DNA of 64,000 nt from Sinomonas sp. R1AF57. GTDB lineage: Bacteria > Actinomycetota > Actinomycetes > Actinomycetales > Micrococcaceae. The stretch spans positions 3,874,808 through 3,938,807 of the forward strand of contig NZ_CP022463.1 in the NCBI RefSeq assembly GCF_002224485.1. The letters are read 5' to 3'. Both the position numbers and the translations under genes were made by a program. A model generated the notes under the pieces. That model saw only the letters and a program-made list of their open reading frames with translations. It was not told where the DNA came from and did no database searches. Positions 15,749 through 23,585 of the stretch are shown here, piece after piece. The stretch's first letter is position 1. Every line of letters begins with the position of its first letter.

Positions 15749-16735
15749 ATGGAAGAGCGTGTGCTGGGACGGACTGGCCGGATCGTTTCGCCGATCGGCC
15801 TCGGAACGTGGCAGTTGGGGTCCGACTGGGGCGAGGTCGGCGCAGCGGACGCCGCCCAGGTGCTCGACGCGGCGGCCGAATCCGGCGTGAGGTTCTTCGA
15901 CACGGCCGATGTCTACGGCGATGGCCGCAGCGAGCAGACCATCGGCGCCTGGCTCGCAGCCCATCCCGACGCAGGCATCACGGTGGCGACCAAGATGGGC
16001 CGGCGCGTGCCCCAGGTCCCCGAGAACTACACCCTCGAGAACTTCCGCCAGTGGCTCGACCGTTCCCGCCGCAACCTCGGCCAGGACACCCTCGACCTGG
16101 TCCAGCTGCACTGCCCGCCCACCCCGGTCTACTCGGACGACCGGGTCTTCGACGCCCTCGACCAGCTCGTTGAGGAAGGCGTGATGCGCAGCTACGGCGT
16201 CAGCGTGGAGAGGACCGAGGAAGCCCTCACCGCGATCGCCCGGCCCGGTGTCGCCACGGTGCAGATCATCTTCAACCCGTTCCGGCTCAAGCCCCAGGAG
16301 GAGGTCTTCCCGGCGGCCCGGGAGGCAGGCGTCGGGATCATCGTGCGGGTGCCGCTGGCCTCAGGCCTGCTCAGCGGGAAGTACAGCCGCAGCACCCGGT
16401 TCGACGAGCGCGACCACCGCAGCTACAACCGGGACGGCTCGGCCTTCGACGTGGGGGAGACGTTCTCCGGCGTTGACTTCGAACAGGGCCTCGACGCCGT
16501 GGCCGAGTTCCAGAAGCTCCTCCCGGAGGGCCTGACGACGGCGCAGGCCGCCCTGGCGTGGATCGTCTCCCAGCCGGGGGTCACCACCGCGATCCCCGGG
16601 GCGAGGAACGCCGCCCAGGCGAGGGCTAACGCCGCGGCGGCCGACGCCGCAGGCCGCCTGGGGACGGAGCTCGATGCCGGGGTGCAGCGGATCTACGACG
16701 CGTACTTCCGCGAGGCGGTCCACCCGCGCTGGTAG
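15749..16735 (+). CDS. Aldo/keto reductase
   Basis: The 328-residue protein carries the full tetrad D51, Y56, K82 and H121 on a TIM-barrel AKR scaffold. It reduces aldehydes or ketones with NADPH; the physiological substrate is not evident. A TATAGT box ends 8 nt before the ATG and no Shine-Dalgarno is seen, so the message may be leaderless. It is separately transcribed from the P450 operon (terminator between) and convergent with the response regulator 12 bp downstream. Confidence 0.85.
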   Translation: MEERVLGRTGRIVSPIGLGTWQLGSDWGEVGAADAAQVLDAAAESGVRFFDTADVYGDGRSEQTIGAWLAAHPDAGITVATKMGRRVPQVPENYTLENFRQWLDRSRRNLGQDTLDLVQLHCPPTPVYSDDRVFDALDQLVEEGVMRSYGVSVERTEEALTAIARPGVATVQIIFNPFRLKPQEEVFPAAREAGVGIIVRVPLASGLLSGKYSRSTRFDERDHRSYNRDGSAFDVGETFSGVDFEQGLDAVAEFQKLLPEGLTTAQAALAWIVSQPGVTTAIPGARNAAQARANAAAADAAGRLGTELDAGVQRIYDAYFREAVHPRW

Positions 16736-16747
16736 GACCAGGCATGC

Positions 16748-17407
16748 TCAGCCCTGGGTGCCGGGGCCCCGGATGATGCGGCGCTGGGTGGCGGCGGCAA
16801 TGGCTGCCGTGCGGTTGTCCACCCCGAGTTTGCCGTAGATGTGCACGAGGTGGGTCTTGACGGTCGCCTCGGAGATGAAGACCCGCTTGGCGATGGCCCG
16901 GTTGGACAGGCCGGTGGCGAGCAGCTCGAGCAGCTGGATCTCCCGCGGGGTGAGCGACGGGGCGGGATTGCTGATCCTGTCCATCAGCAGGGCCGCGACC
17001 CGCGGCGCCAGCGCCGTCTGGCCGGCGGCGGCGGCCAGCACGGCCTGGTGGATCTGCTCGGGAGGGGCGTCCTTGAGCATGTAGCCGCTCGCGCCTGCCT
17101 CCACTGCCGCCAGGATGTCGGCGTCCGTGTCATACGTGGTCAGGATCAGGACGGGCGGGGGACCCTCCAGCTGCCTGATCCGGGAAGTGGCCGTGACGCC
17201 GTCCATTCCGGCACCCATCTGCAGGTCCATGAGCACCACGTCGACCCTGTCCCCCAGAATCCTCAGCCGTTCCAGCTCTTTCAGTGCCGCGTCGCCGTCG
17301 GCCGCCTCCGCCGCGACGGAGATCCCCTCGAACGCCGTGAGCATCGCCCTCAGCCCGGCCCGGACCACCGGGTGGTCATCGACCAGCAGAACGCGGATCT
17401 CCTTCAT
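16748..17407 (-). CDS. NarL/LuxR-type response regulator
   Basis: The 219-residue protein has an intact receiver (LLVDDH, phospho-acceptor in VVLMDLQMG, Lys in YMLKDA) and a C-terminal LuxR helix-turn-helix (LTPREIQLLELLATGLSN ... SEATVKTHL). Its start overlaps the kinase stop by 4 bp. It likely controls the ABC transporter on the far side of the kinase through the palindrome at 18776-18797. Confidence 0.92.
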   Translation of the reverse strand: MKEIRVLLVDDHPVVRAGLRAMLTAFEGISVAAEAADGDAALKELERLRILGDRVDVVLMDLQMGAGMDGVTATSRIRQLEGPPPVLILTTYDTDADILAAVEAGASGYMLKDAPPEQIHQAVLAAAAGQTALAPRVAALLMDRISNPAPSLTPREIQLLELLATGLSNRAIAKRVFISEATVKTHLVHIYGKLGVDNRTAAIAAATQRRIIRGPGTQG

Positions 17408-18744
17408 CGTCCCGTCCTCCCGGCGGCCTCTCGCAAGGGCAGGCGCACCGCGACCACCGTCCCCTCCCCGGGAGCCGACTCCAGGTCGAGGGAACCGTCC
17501 AGCTCCTGCACCCGCTGCTGCAGCGACCGGATCCCGTAGCCGGTCCCGTCGGTCCGCGCAGCGGTCTGCGCCGCCAGGGTGCCGGGGTCGAAGCCGACGC
17601 CGTCATCGTAGATGTCCAAGGCGACGTCGCTGCCCAGGAAGGCGAGGGTCACGACGGCGTTGCTGGCGCCGGCGTGGTCCGCGACGTTTGCGAGGCTTGC
17701 TTCGGCGGCCCGGAGGAGTGTCACCCGATAGGGCTGGGGCAGGTCCACGGGTTCCCCGTCGAGTTCGACCCTGCACCGCAGCCGCACGCCGCGAGCAGCG
17801 GCAGTGGTCTCGGTGCGCTCGCACAGCCGGTGCAGGCTCTCCAGGAGGGAAGCCCCCTGCAGCTGCGGGGAGGAGAGCCCGCGGACGAAGCTGCGGGCTT
17901 CCGAGAGGTTCTCCGACGCGGTCTGCCGCACGAGGGCGAGGCGCGCGGCGGCGGTGGCAGCGTCGCCGTCGGCGAGCGACTTCTCCGCCGCGCGGGCCAT
18001 CAGGACGATGCTCGAGAGGCCTTGGGCGAGCGTGTCGTGGATTTCCCGGGCCAGCCGCTCGCGCTCGGCGAGGACCCCGGCGTCGTGCTGCGATGCGGCC
18101 AGCTCTGTGCGGGTCCGTCTCAGTTCATCGACTGCCCGGCGCTGGCGCTCCGCTTCCCGGTAGAGCGCCCGGTAGGCGAGCCCCGTCACGATGGAGAACC
18201 CTGCACCGAAGAGCGGGCCGATGACCATCGCCGGCTGGGGGGCGGCCAGCCCGCTGGAGGCCCACTGTGCGGCGATGACTGCGGCGGTCATCAGCGCGAT
18301 GGTCAGCAGCGCCACCCGCCGCGGCAGCACGTGCAGGTGGAGGAAGAAGAGGGGGAACGCGAGCCAGGAGAACTCGGCGCTCGCCGACAGCAGGACGAGC
18401 CAGAGCGCGGTGACGATCCCCAGCCAGAGGACGCCGTAGCGGCGAGGGTCCATGCCGGTTCCGGCCGCGGCAAAGCGCTTCTCCTGCAGCGTGCCGGTGA
18501 GGTAGACGCCGGCCAGGACACACGCGGCCGCGGTCCAGACGTAGCCCAGCACGCCGGCCTGCCCCATGCTCAGCAGCCTCACGACCGCCACGCTCAGCAG
18601 GGCGGCGAAGCCGACGTGCAGCGTGACCCTCAGGACGCGCAGGATCACCACAGTCGGGGCCGTGCCGGGATCGCCGGGAGAGTCTCCGTCCAGCCCTGGA
18701 GGACGAGCGCTGTCCGGTGCGGGGGGCGGGTCTGCGGCAGGCAC
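17404..18744 (-). CDS. Sensor histidine kinase (HisKA_3, DesK/NarX-like)
   Basis: The 446-residue protein has about five membrane segments (31-58, 65-85, 104-135, 145-165, 172-193), a short coiled linker, phospho-acceptor H236 in AREIHDTLAQGL, and a C-terminal ATPase domain with N-box ANVADHAG and DDGVGFDP. The sensory part is almost wholly in the membrane, as in kinases sensing envelope or antibiotic stress. GTG 18744 is the only plausible start; the first 30 residues are Pro/Asp-rich. Coupled to the response regulator by 4 bp and divergent from the ABC exporter. Confidence 0.9.
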   Translation of the reverse strand: MPAADPPPAPDSARPPGLDGDSPGDPGTAPTVVILRVLRVTLHVGFAALLSVAVVRLLSMGQAGVLGYVWTAAACVLAGVYLTGTLQEKRFAAAGTGMDPRRYGVLWLGIVTALWLVLLSASAEFSWLAFPLFFLHLHVLPRRVALLTIALMTAAVIAAQWASSGLAAPQPAMVIGPLFGAGFSIVTGLAYRALYREAERQRRAVDELRRTRTELAASQHDAGVLAERERLAREIHDTLAQGLSSIVLMARAAEKSLADGDAATAAARLALVRQTASENLSEARSFVRGLSSPQLQGASLLESLHRLCERTETTAAARGVRLRCRVELDGEPVDLPQPYRVTLLRAAEASLANVADHAGASNAVVTLAFLGSDVALDIYDDGVGFDPGTLAAQTAARTDGTGYGIRSLQQRVQELDGSLDLESAPGEGTVVAVRLPLREAAGRTGR

Positions 18745-18775
18745 TGTACCAGCGTATGCGGGTCCCGATCAGGTG

Positions 18776-18829
18776 GGGTCAACCGAATGGTTGACCCGGA
18801 GATCAGCCGTTCCTCCTGCGGGGTCAATC
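18776..18829. promoter_or_regulatory. Response-regulator operator: perfect palindrome plus third half-site
   Basis: GGGTCAACC (18776-18784), a 4-nt spacer, then GGTTGACCC (18789-18797) form a perfect palindrome. A third half-site GGGTCAATC follows at 18821-18829. It lies between the kinase start and the ABC permease start, the place expected for the cognate regulator. Confidence 0.65.
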
Positions 18830-18919
18830 GCCTGCACGATGATGTGCGCCCCCGGCCCGCGGGAGAGTGGATCAAGGAGCCTTTCGGCTGCCAGACACCC
18901 CACTGAAAGAAGACTGAAC

Positions 18920-20047
18920 GTGTTCCTCGCTGTCCGCGACATTCGCTATGCCAAGGGCCGATTCGCCCTGATGGGCGGAGTCGTCGCCCCGATCACCCTG
19001 CTCCTCGTCATGCTCTCCGGGCTCACGGCCGGCCTGGGGGACCAGTCGACCTCAGCCATCGCCAGACTCGGCGCCGTCAGCCCCGCGGGGGTCCCGCCGA
19101 TGGCCGTTGACACCATCGTCTTCGGAGCCCCGGGCACGAGCGAGCCCAAGGCCTCGTTCACGGAGAGCGAGATCAGCGCCGACCAGGTCGAGACCTGGAA
19201 GAACGCCCCGGGCGTGCAGGCCGCGGAGCCCCTCGGCATCAGCCAGAGCCGCCTCCAGGCCGTCACCGGGGGCAGCGGCGCCGGCACCGCCAACGTCGCC
19301 GTCTTCGGCGTCGCATCCGGCGGGGGGCTCGCCCCGTCCGACGTCGGTGCCGACACGGTCGTCATCGGCAGGGCCGTCGCCACCGCCCTGTCCCTGGGAG
19401 TCGGCGACACCGCCAGGGTCGGCGGCATCGACCTGACCGTCAGCGCCGTCGTCGACGACCAGTGGTACTCCCACACCAGCGTCGCCTGGACTGCCCTCCC
19501 GACCTGGTCCAGGCTCGCCCATGTCAGCAGCCCTGGACAGCTCGCCACGGTTGCCGCGGTCACCTACCAGAACGGTGCCGCCGTTGACGAGGCCGCCGCC
19601 AACGCCGCCGCGCACACAGTCAGCGCCTCCCGCACGGGTTCCTTCCAGGCGTTGGGCTCCTACAAGAGCGAGAACGGCTCCCTGATCCTGATGCAGGGCT
19701 TCCTCTACGGCATCTCTGCGCTGGTCATCGTGGCCTTCCTGACAGTCTGGACTGTCCAGCGCACGCGTGACATCGCCGTGCTCAAGGCGATGGGGGCCTC
19801 GGCAGGCTACCTCCTCCGCGATGCCCTCGCCCAAGCAGCCATCGTCCTGCTCGCCGGGGCTGGACTCGGGGGCGTGGTGGGCGTCCTCGGCGGCCTGGTG
19901 GCAGCGACAGCCGCACCCTTCCTCATCACCCCGGCCACGACACTGCTGCCCGTCGTCGGGATCATCGCCCTCGGCCTGGCCGGCGCGGCCCTTGCCGTCC
20001 GCCGCGTCACCAAGGTCGACCCCCTCATCGCGCTCGGCGGCAACTGA
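18920..20047 (+). CDS. ABC transporter permease, FtsX/MacB-like
   Basis: The 375-residue protein has one N-terminal membrane helix, a large extracytoplasmic domain (about 40-260) and three C-terminal helices ending in the FtsX domain (TRDIAVLKAMGAS). GTG 18920 gives the expected short cytoplasmic N-terminus (VFLAVRDIRYAKGRF); GAAAGAAG upstream is a fair ribosome site. With the ATPase next door it forms a MacB-like exporter of lipids, peptides or drugs. The palindrome upstream and the divergent two-component system suggest induction by the substrate it exports. Confidence 0.88.
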   Translation: MFLAVRDIRYAKGRFALMGGVVAPITLLLVMLSGLTAGLGDQSTSAIARLGAVSPAGVPPMAVDTIVFGAPGTSEPKASFTESEISADQVETWKNAPGVQAAEPLGISQSRLQAVTGGSGAGTANVAVFGVASGGGLAPSDVGADTVVIGRAVATALSLGVGDTARVGGIDLTVSAVVDDQWYSHTSVAWTALPTWSRLAHVSSPGQLATVAAVTYQNGAAVDEAAANAAAHTVSASRTGSFQALGSYKSENGSLILMQGFLYGISALVIVAFLTVWTVQRTRDIAVLKAMGASAGYLLRDALAQAAIVLLAGAGLGGVVGVLGGLVAATAAPFLITPATTLLPVVGIIALGLAGAALAVRRVTKVDPLIALGGN

Positions 20048-20089
20048 CCCACGCCGCAGTCCGGCCCTGAACCTCAAGGAAGCATCGTC

Positions 20090-20821
20090 ATGTCCTCCAC
20101 TCCCGCTCCCCTGGCCCTCGTCAACGTCACCCTCGAGTACCCGGACGGCGACGGAACCGTCAGAGCCCTCGACGCCGTCGATCTCAGCGTCCGCGGCGGC
20201 CAGCTGGTCTCCCTCGTGGGCCCGTCAGGTTCCGGCAAGTCCAGCCTGCTCGCCGTCGCAGCCACCCTCGTCCGCCCCACCCACGGCCTGGTGCTCATCG
20301 ACGGCACCGATGCGACAGGCCTCGGGGACAAGGACCTCGCGGTGCTACGCCGCGAAAAGGTCGGCCTCATCTTCCAGCAGCCGAACCTGCTCGCGTCGCT
20401 GTCCGCGGCCGAACAGCTCGTGATCGGCGACCATCTGCGCGGGCGGTCCGCCAAGGCCGCGTGGGCGAAGGCCGCAGAAATGCTCGACGTCGTGGGGCTC
20501 GCCCCGAGCGCCGACAAGCGCCCGCACCAGCTCTCCGGCGGCCAACGTCAGCGGGTCAACATCGCCCGAGCGCTCATGGGCGAACCCAAGGTCCTGCTCG
20601 TGGACGAGCCCACCGCGGCCCTGGACCACGAACGCAGCGAGTCCATTGTCCGGCTCCTGCGCCGCGTCACCGACGAGTTCAGGGTCGCCACCGTCATGGT
20701 CACGCACGACACCGAATTCGTTCCGTTGACGAACGCGGTCGCGACCATGCGCGACGGGAGGCTCGCCGCCCCCGTCCCCGCCGCGGGGACAGAGGCCTTG
20801 TCCCCGCTCAGTGCCCCTTGA
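20090..20821 (+). CDS. ABC transporter ATP-binding protein (LolD/MacB type)
   Basis: The 243-residue protein has Walker A GPSGSGKSS, Q-loop FQQPNLL, signature LSGGQ, Walker B VLLVDEP and switch His in VTHD. It energises the permease encoded 42 bp upstream. AAGGAAGC lies before the ATG. Its 3' end overlaps that of the opposite-strand ThDP gene by 14 bp. Confidence 0.93.
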   Translation: MSSTPAPLALVNVTLEYPDGDGTVRALDAVDLSVRGGQLVSLVGPSGSGKSSLLAVAATLVRPTHGLVLIDGTDATGLGDKDLAVLRREKVGLIFQQPNLLASLSAAEQLVIGDHLRGRSAKAAWAKAAEMLDVVGLAPSADKRPHQLSGGQRQRVNIARALMGEPKVLLVDEPTAALDHERSESIVRLLRRVTDEFRVATVMVTHDTEFVPLTNAVATMRDGRLAAPVPAAGTEALSPLSAP

Positions 20822-22544
20822 ACGCCTCCTGCAGCCACCAGGCGCCCCCGTCGGAGGCGACCTTCGCGTCGAGCACCAGCGGCCGGACTGGTAGCCCGTT
20901 CGGCCCGGAGGCCAGCCAGCGCCCGACGGCGTCGAGGTCGTCCAGCGTCCGGACCGTCGCGGCCTCGCAGCCGATCCCGCGGGCGATGGCGGCGATGTCG
21001 GTCTCGGGGAAGGTCACCGTGGAGACGTCGACGTCGGCGTCGTCGGCGGCGAAGTGATGGACCTCGGCCCCGTACGCGGCGTCGTTGTAGACGACGCACA
21101 CGAGCGGCAGCTTGAGCCGCACCGCGGTCTCGAGCTCGGACAGGCCCATGAGGAAGCCGCCGTCGCCCGAGCCGAGCACCGGCAGGCGGCCAGGCTGGGC
21201 GAGCGCGGCGCCGATGGCCGTCGCGAGCCCCAGCCCGATCGACTGGAAGGCCTGGGTGAAGCAGAAGCCGAACTCGTCGGGGACGTCGAGGTACTGGCTC
21301 GGGTAGCCCATGAAGTTTCCCGAGTCGACGGCGACGATCCGCTCCGCGGGCAGGAGCGCGTCGAGGCGGCGGGTGACCTCGCGCGGGTCGATCCGCTCCA
21401 GCCCGTCCGCGCCGGGCCCCGAGAGGTCCTCCGTCACCACGTCCTGCCAGCGGGAACCGGCCGCGATGCGCTCGCGCACCTCCTCGGTGCGGTACGCCGT
21501 CCGCGGCGCGGCGCCGGAGAGCGCCTCGAGCACGGCGGCCGCGGTGGCCCCCGAGTCTCCGACCACCCGGAGCGTCACGGGGCGGTGCGCGCCCAGCGCC
21601 GCGTGGTCCAGGTCCACCTGCACGACGGCGGTGTCCGCCCCGATGAGGTTCCCGTGCCGCATGGTCCACATGTTCAGGGCGCACCCGAACGCGACGATCA
21701 CGTCCGCGCCTGAGATGAGCTCCGCCGTCGTGGGGGAGGAGAAACCGCCTGAGATGCCGAGGCTGAACGGCTCGCCGGCGAAGAGGCCCTTCGCCACCGC
21801 GGAGGTGGCCACGAGGGCGCCCGCGTGCTCGGCAAGTGCCAGGATCTCCTTGCGGGCCCCGCGGCCCCCGCGCCCGGCGACGAACACCGGCCGCTCGGCC
21901 GTTGCAAGCAGTTCGGCGATCGCGCGGACCGATTCCTCGGCGGGGCGCACCGGCGCGGGGGGCGCGACCCGCAGCGGCGAGGCGACGGACGACGGCGCGT
22001 GGCCGGCGTCGTGCGCGGTGCTCTGCAGTTCCTGCACTTGTACGTCCAGGGGCAGGTTCAGCACGACCGTGCGCCGGCCCTCGAGCGCGGTCCGGAAGGC
22101 GCGCACGGTGTCGGCGACGGCGGACGCGGCCGAGTGGACGCGCTCGGCCACCGCCCCCACCGACCGGGCGAGCGCCGCCTGGTCCATCGCGAAGTTGGAG
22201 TGCACGGCGGCGCCTGCCGTCTCCGCGGCGAGGACGATGAGCGGGGTGCGGGACTTGGCGGCCTCGCCGATGCCGGTCGTCGCATTCGTCAGCCCACAGC
22301 CCTGGTGGACGGAGACGAGGCCGACCTTGCCGGACATGCGGGCGTAGGCGTCGGCCATGGTCGCTGCGCCCCCTTCGTGCCGGGCGGCTGTGAACGGCAC
22401 GCCGTTCGCGACGAGCGCGTTCGTCACCGCGAAGTTCCCCGAGCCGACCACCCCGAAGCAGTGCCCCGCCCCGAGCTCGGCGAGCGTCCGGGCGACGACG
22501 CCGGCGACAGTCTCGGCCCCCGCCGGGGCCGAAGCGGCGCTCAC
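20808..22544 (-). CDS. ThDP-dependent 2-oxo-acid decarboxylase-like enzyme
   Basis: The 578-residue protein is full length with all three domains: catalytic Glu E57 in ARHEGGAATMADAY, a central FAD/structural-type domain, and the ThDP/Mg motif GDGGFLMG ... VVYND. GTG 22544 overlaps the stop of the cyclase-family gene by 4 bp, so the two act together. Cyclase-family isatin hydrolase yields isatinate, an aryl 2-oxo acid, and ThDP enzymes are reported beside such hydrolases as decarboxylases. That pairing is the best guess here. Acetolactate synthase is unlikely: there is no regulatory subunit or other ilv gene. Confidence 0.85.
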   Translation of the reverse strand: MSAASAPAGAETVAGVVARTLAELGAGHCFGVVGSGNFAVTNALVANGVPFTAARHEGGAATMADAYARMSGKVGLVSVHQGCGLTNATTGIGEAAKSRTPLIVLAAETAGAAVHSNFAMDQAALARSVGAVAERVHSAASAVADTVRAFRTALEGRRTVVLNLPLDVQVQELQSTAHDAGHAPSSVASPLRVAPPAPVRPAEESVRAIAELLATAERPVFVAGRGGRGARKEILALAEHAGALVATSAVAKGLFAGEPFSLGISGGFSSPTTAELISGADVIVAFGCALNMWTMRHGNLIGADTAVVQVDLDHAALGAHRPVTLRVVGDSGATAAAVLEALSGAAPRTAYRTEEVRERIAAGSRWQDVVTEDLSGPGADGLERIDPREVTRRLDALLPAERIVAVDSGNFMGYPSQYLDVPDEFGFCFTQAFQSIGLGLATAIGAALAQPGRLPVLGSGDGGFLMGLSELETAVRLKLPLVCVVYNDAAYGAEVHHFAADDADVDVSTVTFPETDIAAIARGIGCEAATVRTLDDLDAVGRWLASGPNGLPVRPLVLDAKVASDGGAWWLQEAFKGH

Positions 22545-23320
22545 GCGGCATCCTCCTGCACGAACGCGAGGACACGGGCCGGGGAGCCGGTCCCGCCCAC
22601 GATCGGCAGCGGCGCCACGATCAGGAGCGCGCCCGTGATGGGCAGCTGGCCCAGGTTCTGCAGAGAGGTGATGCCGTACTTGTCGTGCCCGAGGAGGAAG
22701 TGGTGCATCGGGAACGGCGGCTCCATCCCCCCGGCCGAGCCGGCGTCGATCCCCACGGTCTCCACGCCCACGCCCGAGAGGGGGGTCGACTCGGCGAGCC
22801 ACTGCGCGCAGCGCGCGGTGAAGCCGGGGGAGTGCGGCCCGTTCTCGTCCGCGTTGAGGAAGCGCTCGCGGTCCTGCGCGTACGCCTCCCAGCCGGTGCG
22901 GACCAGGAGCCACGCGTTCTCGGGCAGCGGCCCGTGCTCGTCCTGCCAGGCCTCGATGTGCTCGATGTCGACGAGGAAGTCGGGGTCCTCGGCCACCTGC
23001 GCGGTCACGTCCAGGACGCAAGCCGGCCCGACGAGGCGGCCGGGCTCGATCGAGGCGACGTCCTTGCCGTCCCTGCCCGTGGCCCAGTGGACGGGGGCGT
23101 CGAGGTGGGTGCCGATGTGCTCGCCGGTGGAGATGTTGTGGTGCTTCCAGAACGGTCCCGGCTCGTTGTAGGCCGAGACCTCCTCGAGGCTGAAGTCCAC
23201 GAGGTTCGCGAACGGCTCGGGGAGCCGCAGCGTCGGCGTCTGGGAGGAGAGCCGGTTCGTGAGGTCGACGACGCGCGTGGTGCCGGCGGCGAGGGACTCG
23301 ATGAGGGTGGGCAGGGGCAT
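22541..23320 (-). CDS. Cyclase-family metal hydrolase (isatin hydrolase/kynurenine formamidase superfamily)
   Basis: The 259-residue protein carries the superfamily metal motif H68-x-G-T-H72-x-D74-x-P-x-H78. The preceding NEPGPFWKHHN with its aromatic residues is reminiscent of isatin-hydrolase-like members that stack an aromatic ring. Start 23320 follows AAGGAG. The product should be an opened amide or lactone passed to the coupled ThDP enzyme. Divergent from the aromatic-acid importer, with CRP-like sites between. Isatin as substrate is inference. Confidence 0.82.
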   Translation of the reverse strand: MPLPTLIESLAAGTTRVVDLTNRLSSQTPTLRLPEPFANLVDFSLEEVSAYNEPGPFWKHHNISTGEHIGTHLDAPVHWATGRDGKDVASIEPGRLVGPACVLDVTAQVAEDPDFLVDIEHIEAWQDEHGPLPENAWLLVRTGWEAYAQDRERFLNADENGPHSPGFTARCAQWLAESTPLSGVGVETVGIDAGSAGGMEPPFPMHHFLLGHDKYGITSLQNLGQLPITGALLIVAPLPIVGGTGSPARVLAFVQEDAA

Positions 23321-23351
23321 GGGGACTCCTTCGTCCGGGCGCACACAAGTG

Positions 23352-23556
23352 GTGCATAACCTGATTCCGTGACTTCCGTCACGAAAAGTCCATAGTCCGC
23401 TACGGTACATCGCGTTCCGAGGGCTGCCTAGAGTCTCCCAGAATCCGGGCCGCCGTCGGCTACGCTGCGGAGACCAGTCCCGCAGGCGGCTGATTATCGC
23501 CCTTCCTTGACGGTCGTCATCCGCACGTCTTATGGTCGTCCGGTGACGCACGTCAC
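23352..23556. promoter_or_regulatory. Divergent control region with three TGAC-N4-GTCA palindromes
   Basis: The 265-bp gap between the cyclase and AAHS importer genes holds TGAC-N4-GTCA at 23370-23381, 23508-23519 and 23544-23555. The first and third also read GTGA-N6-TCAC, the CRP/GlxR pattern. GTGCATAA lies at 23352-23359. These fit catabolite control of an aromatic uptake and degradation pair. Confidence 0.5.
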
Positions 23557-23585
23557 AACCGCGCAACTCAACGAGGAGTCCGCCC

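Noticed and set aside
20808-22544. ThDP enzyme as acetolactate synthase
   Set aside because: No regulatory subunit or ilv gene nearby; coupled instead to a cyclase-family hydrolase.
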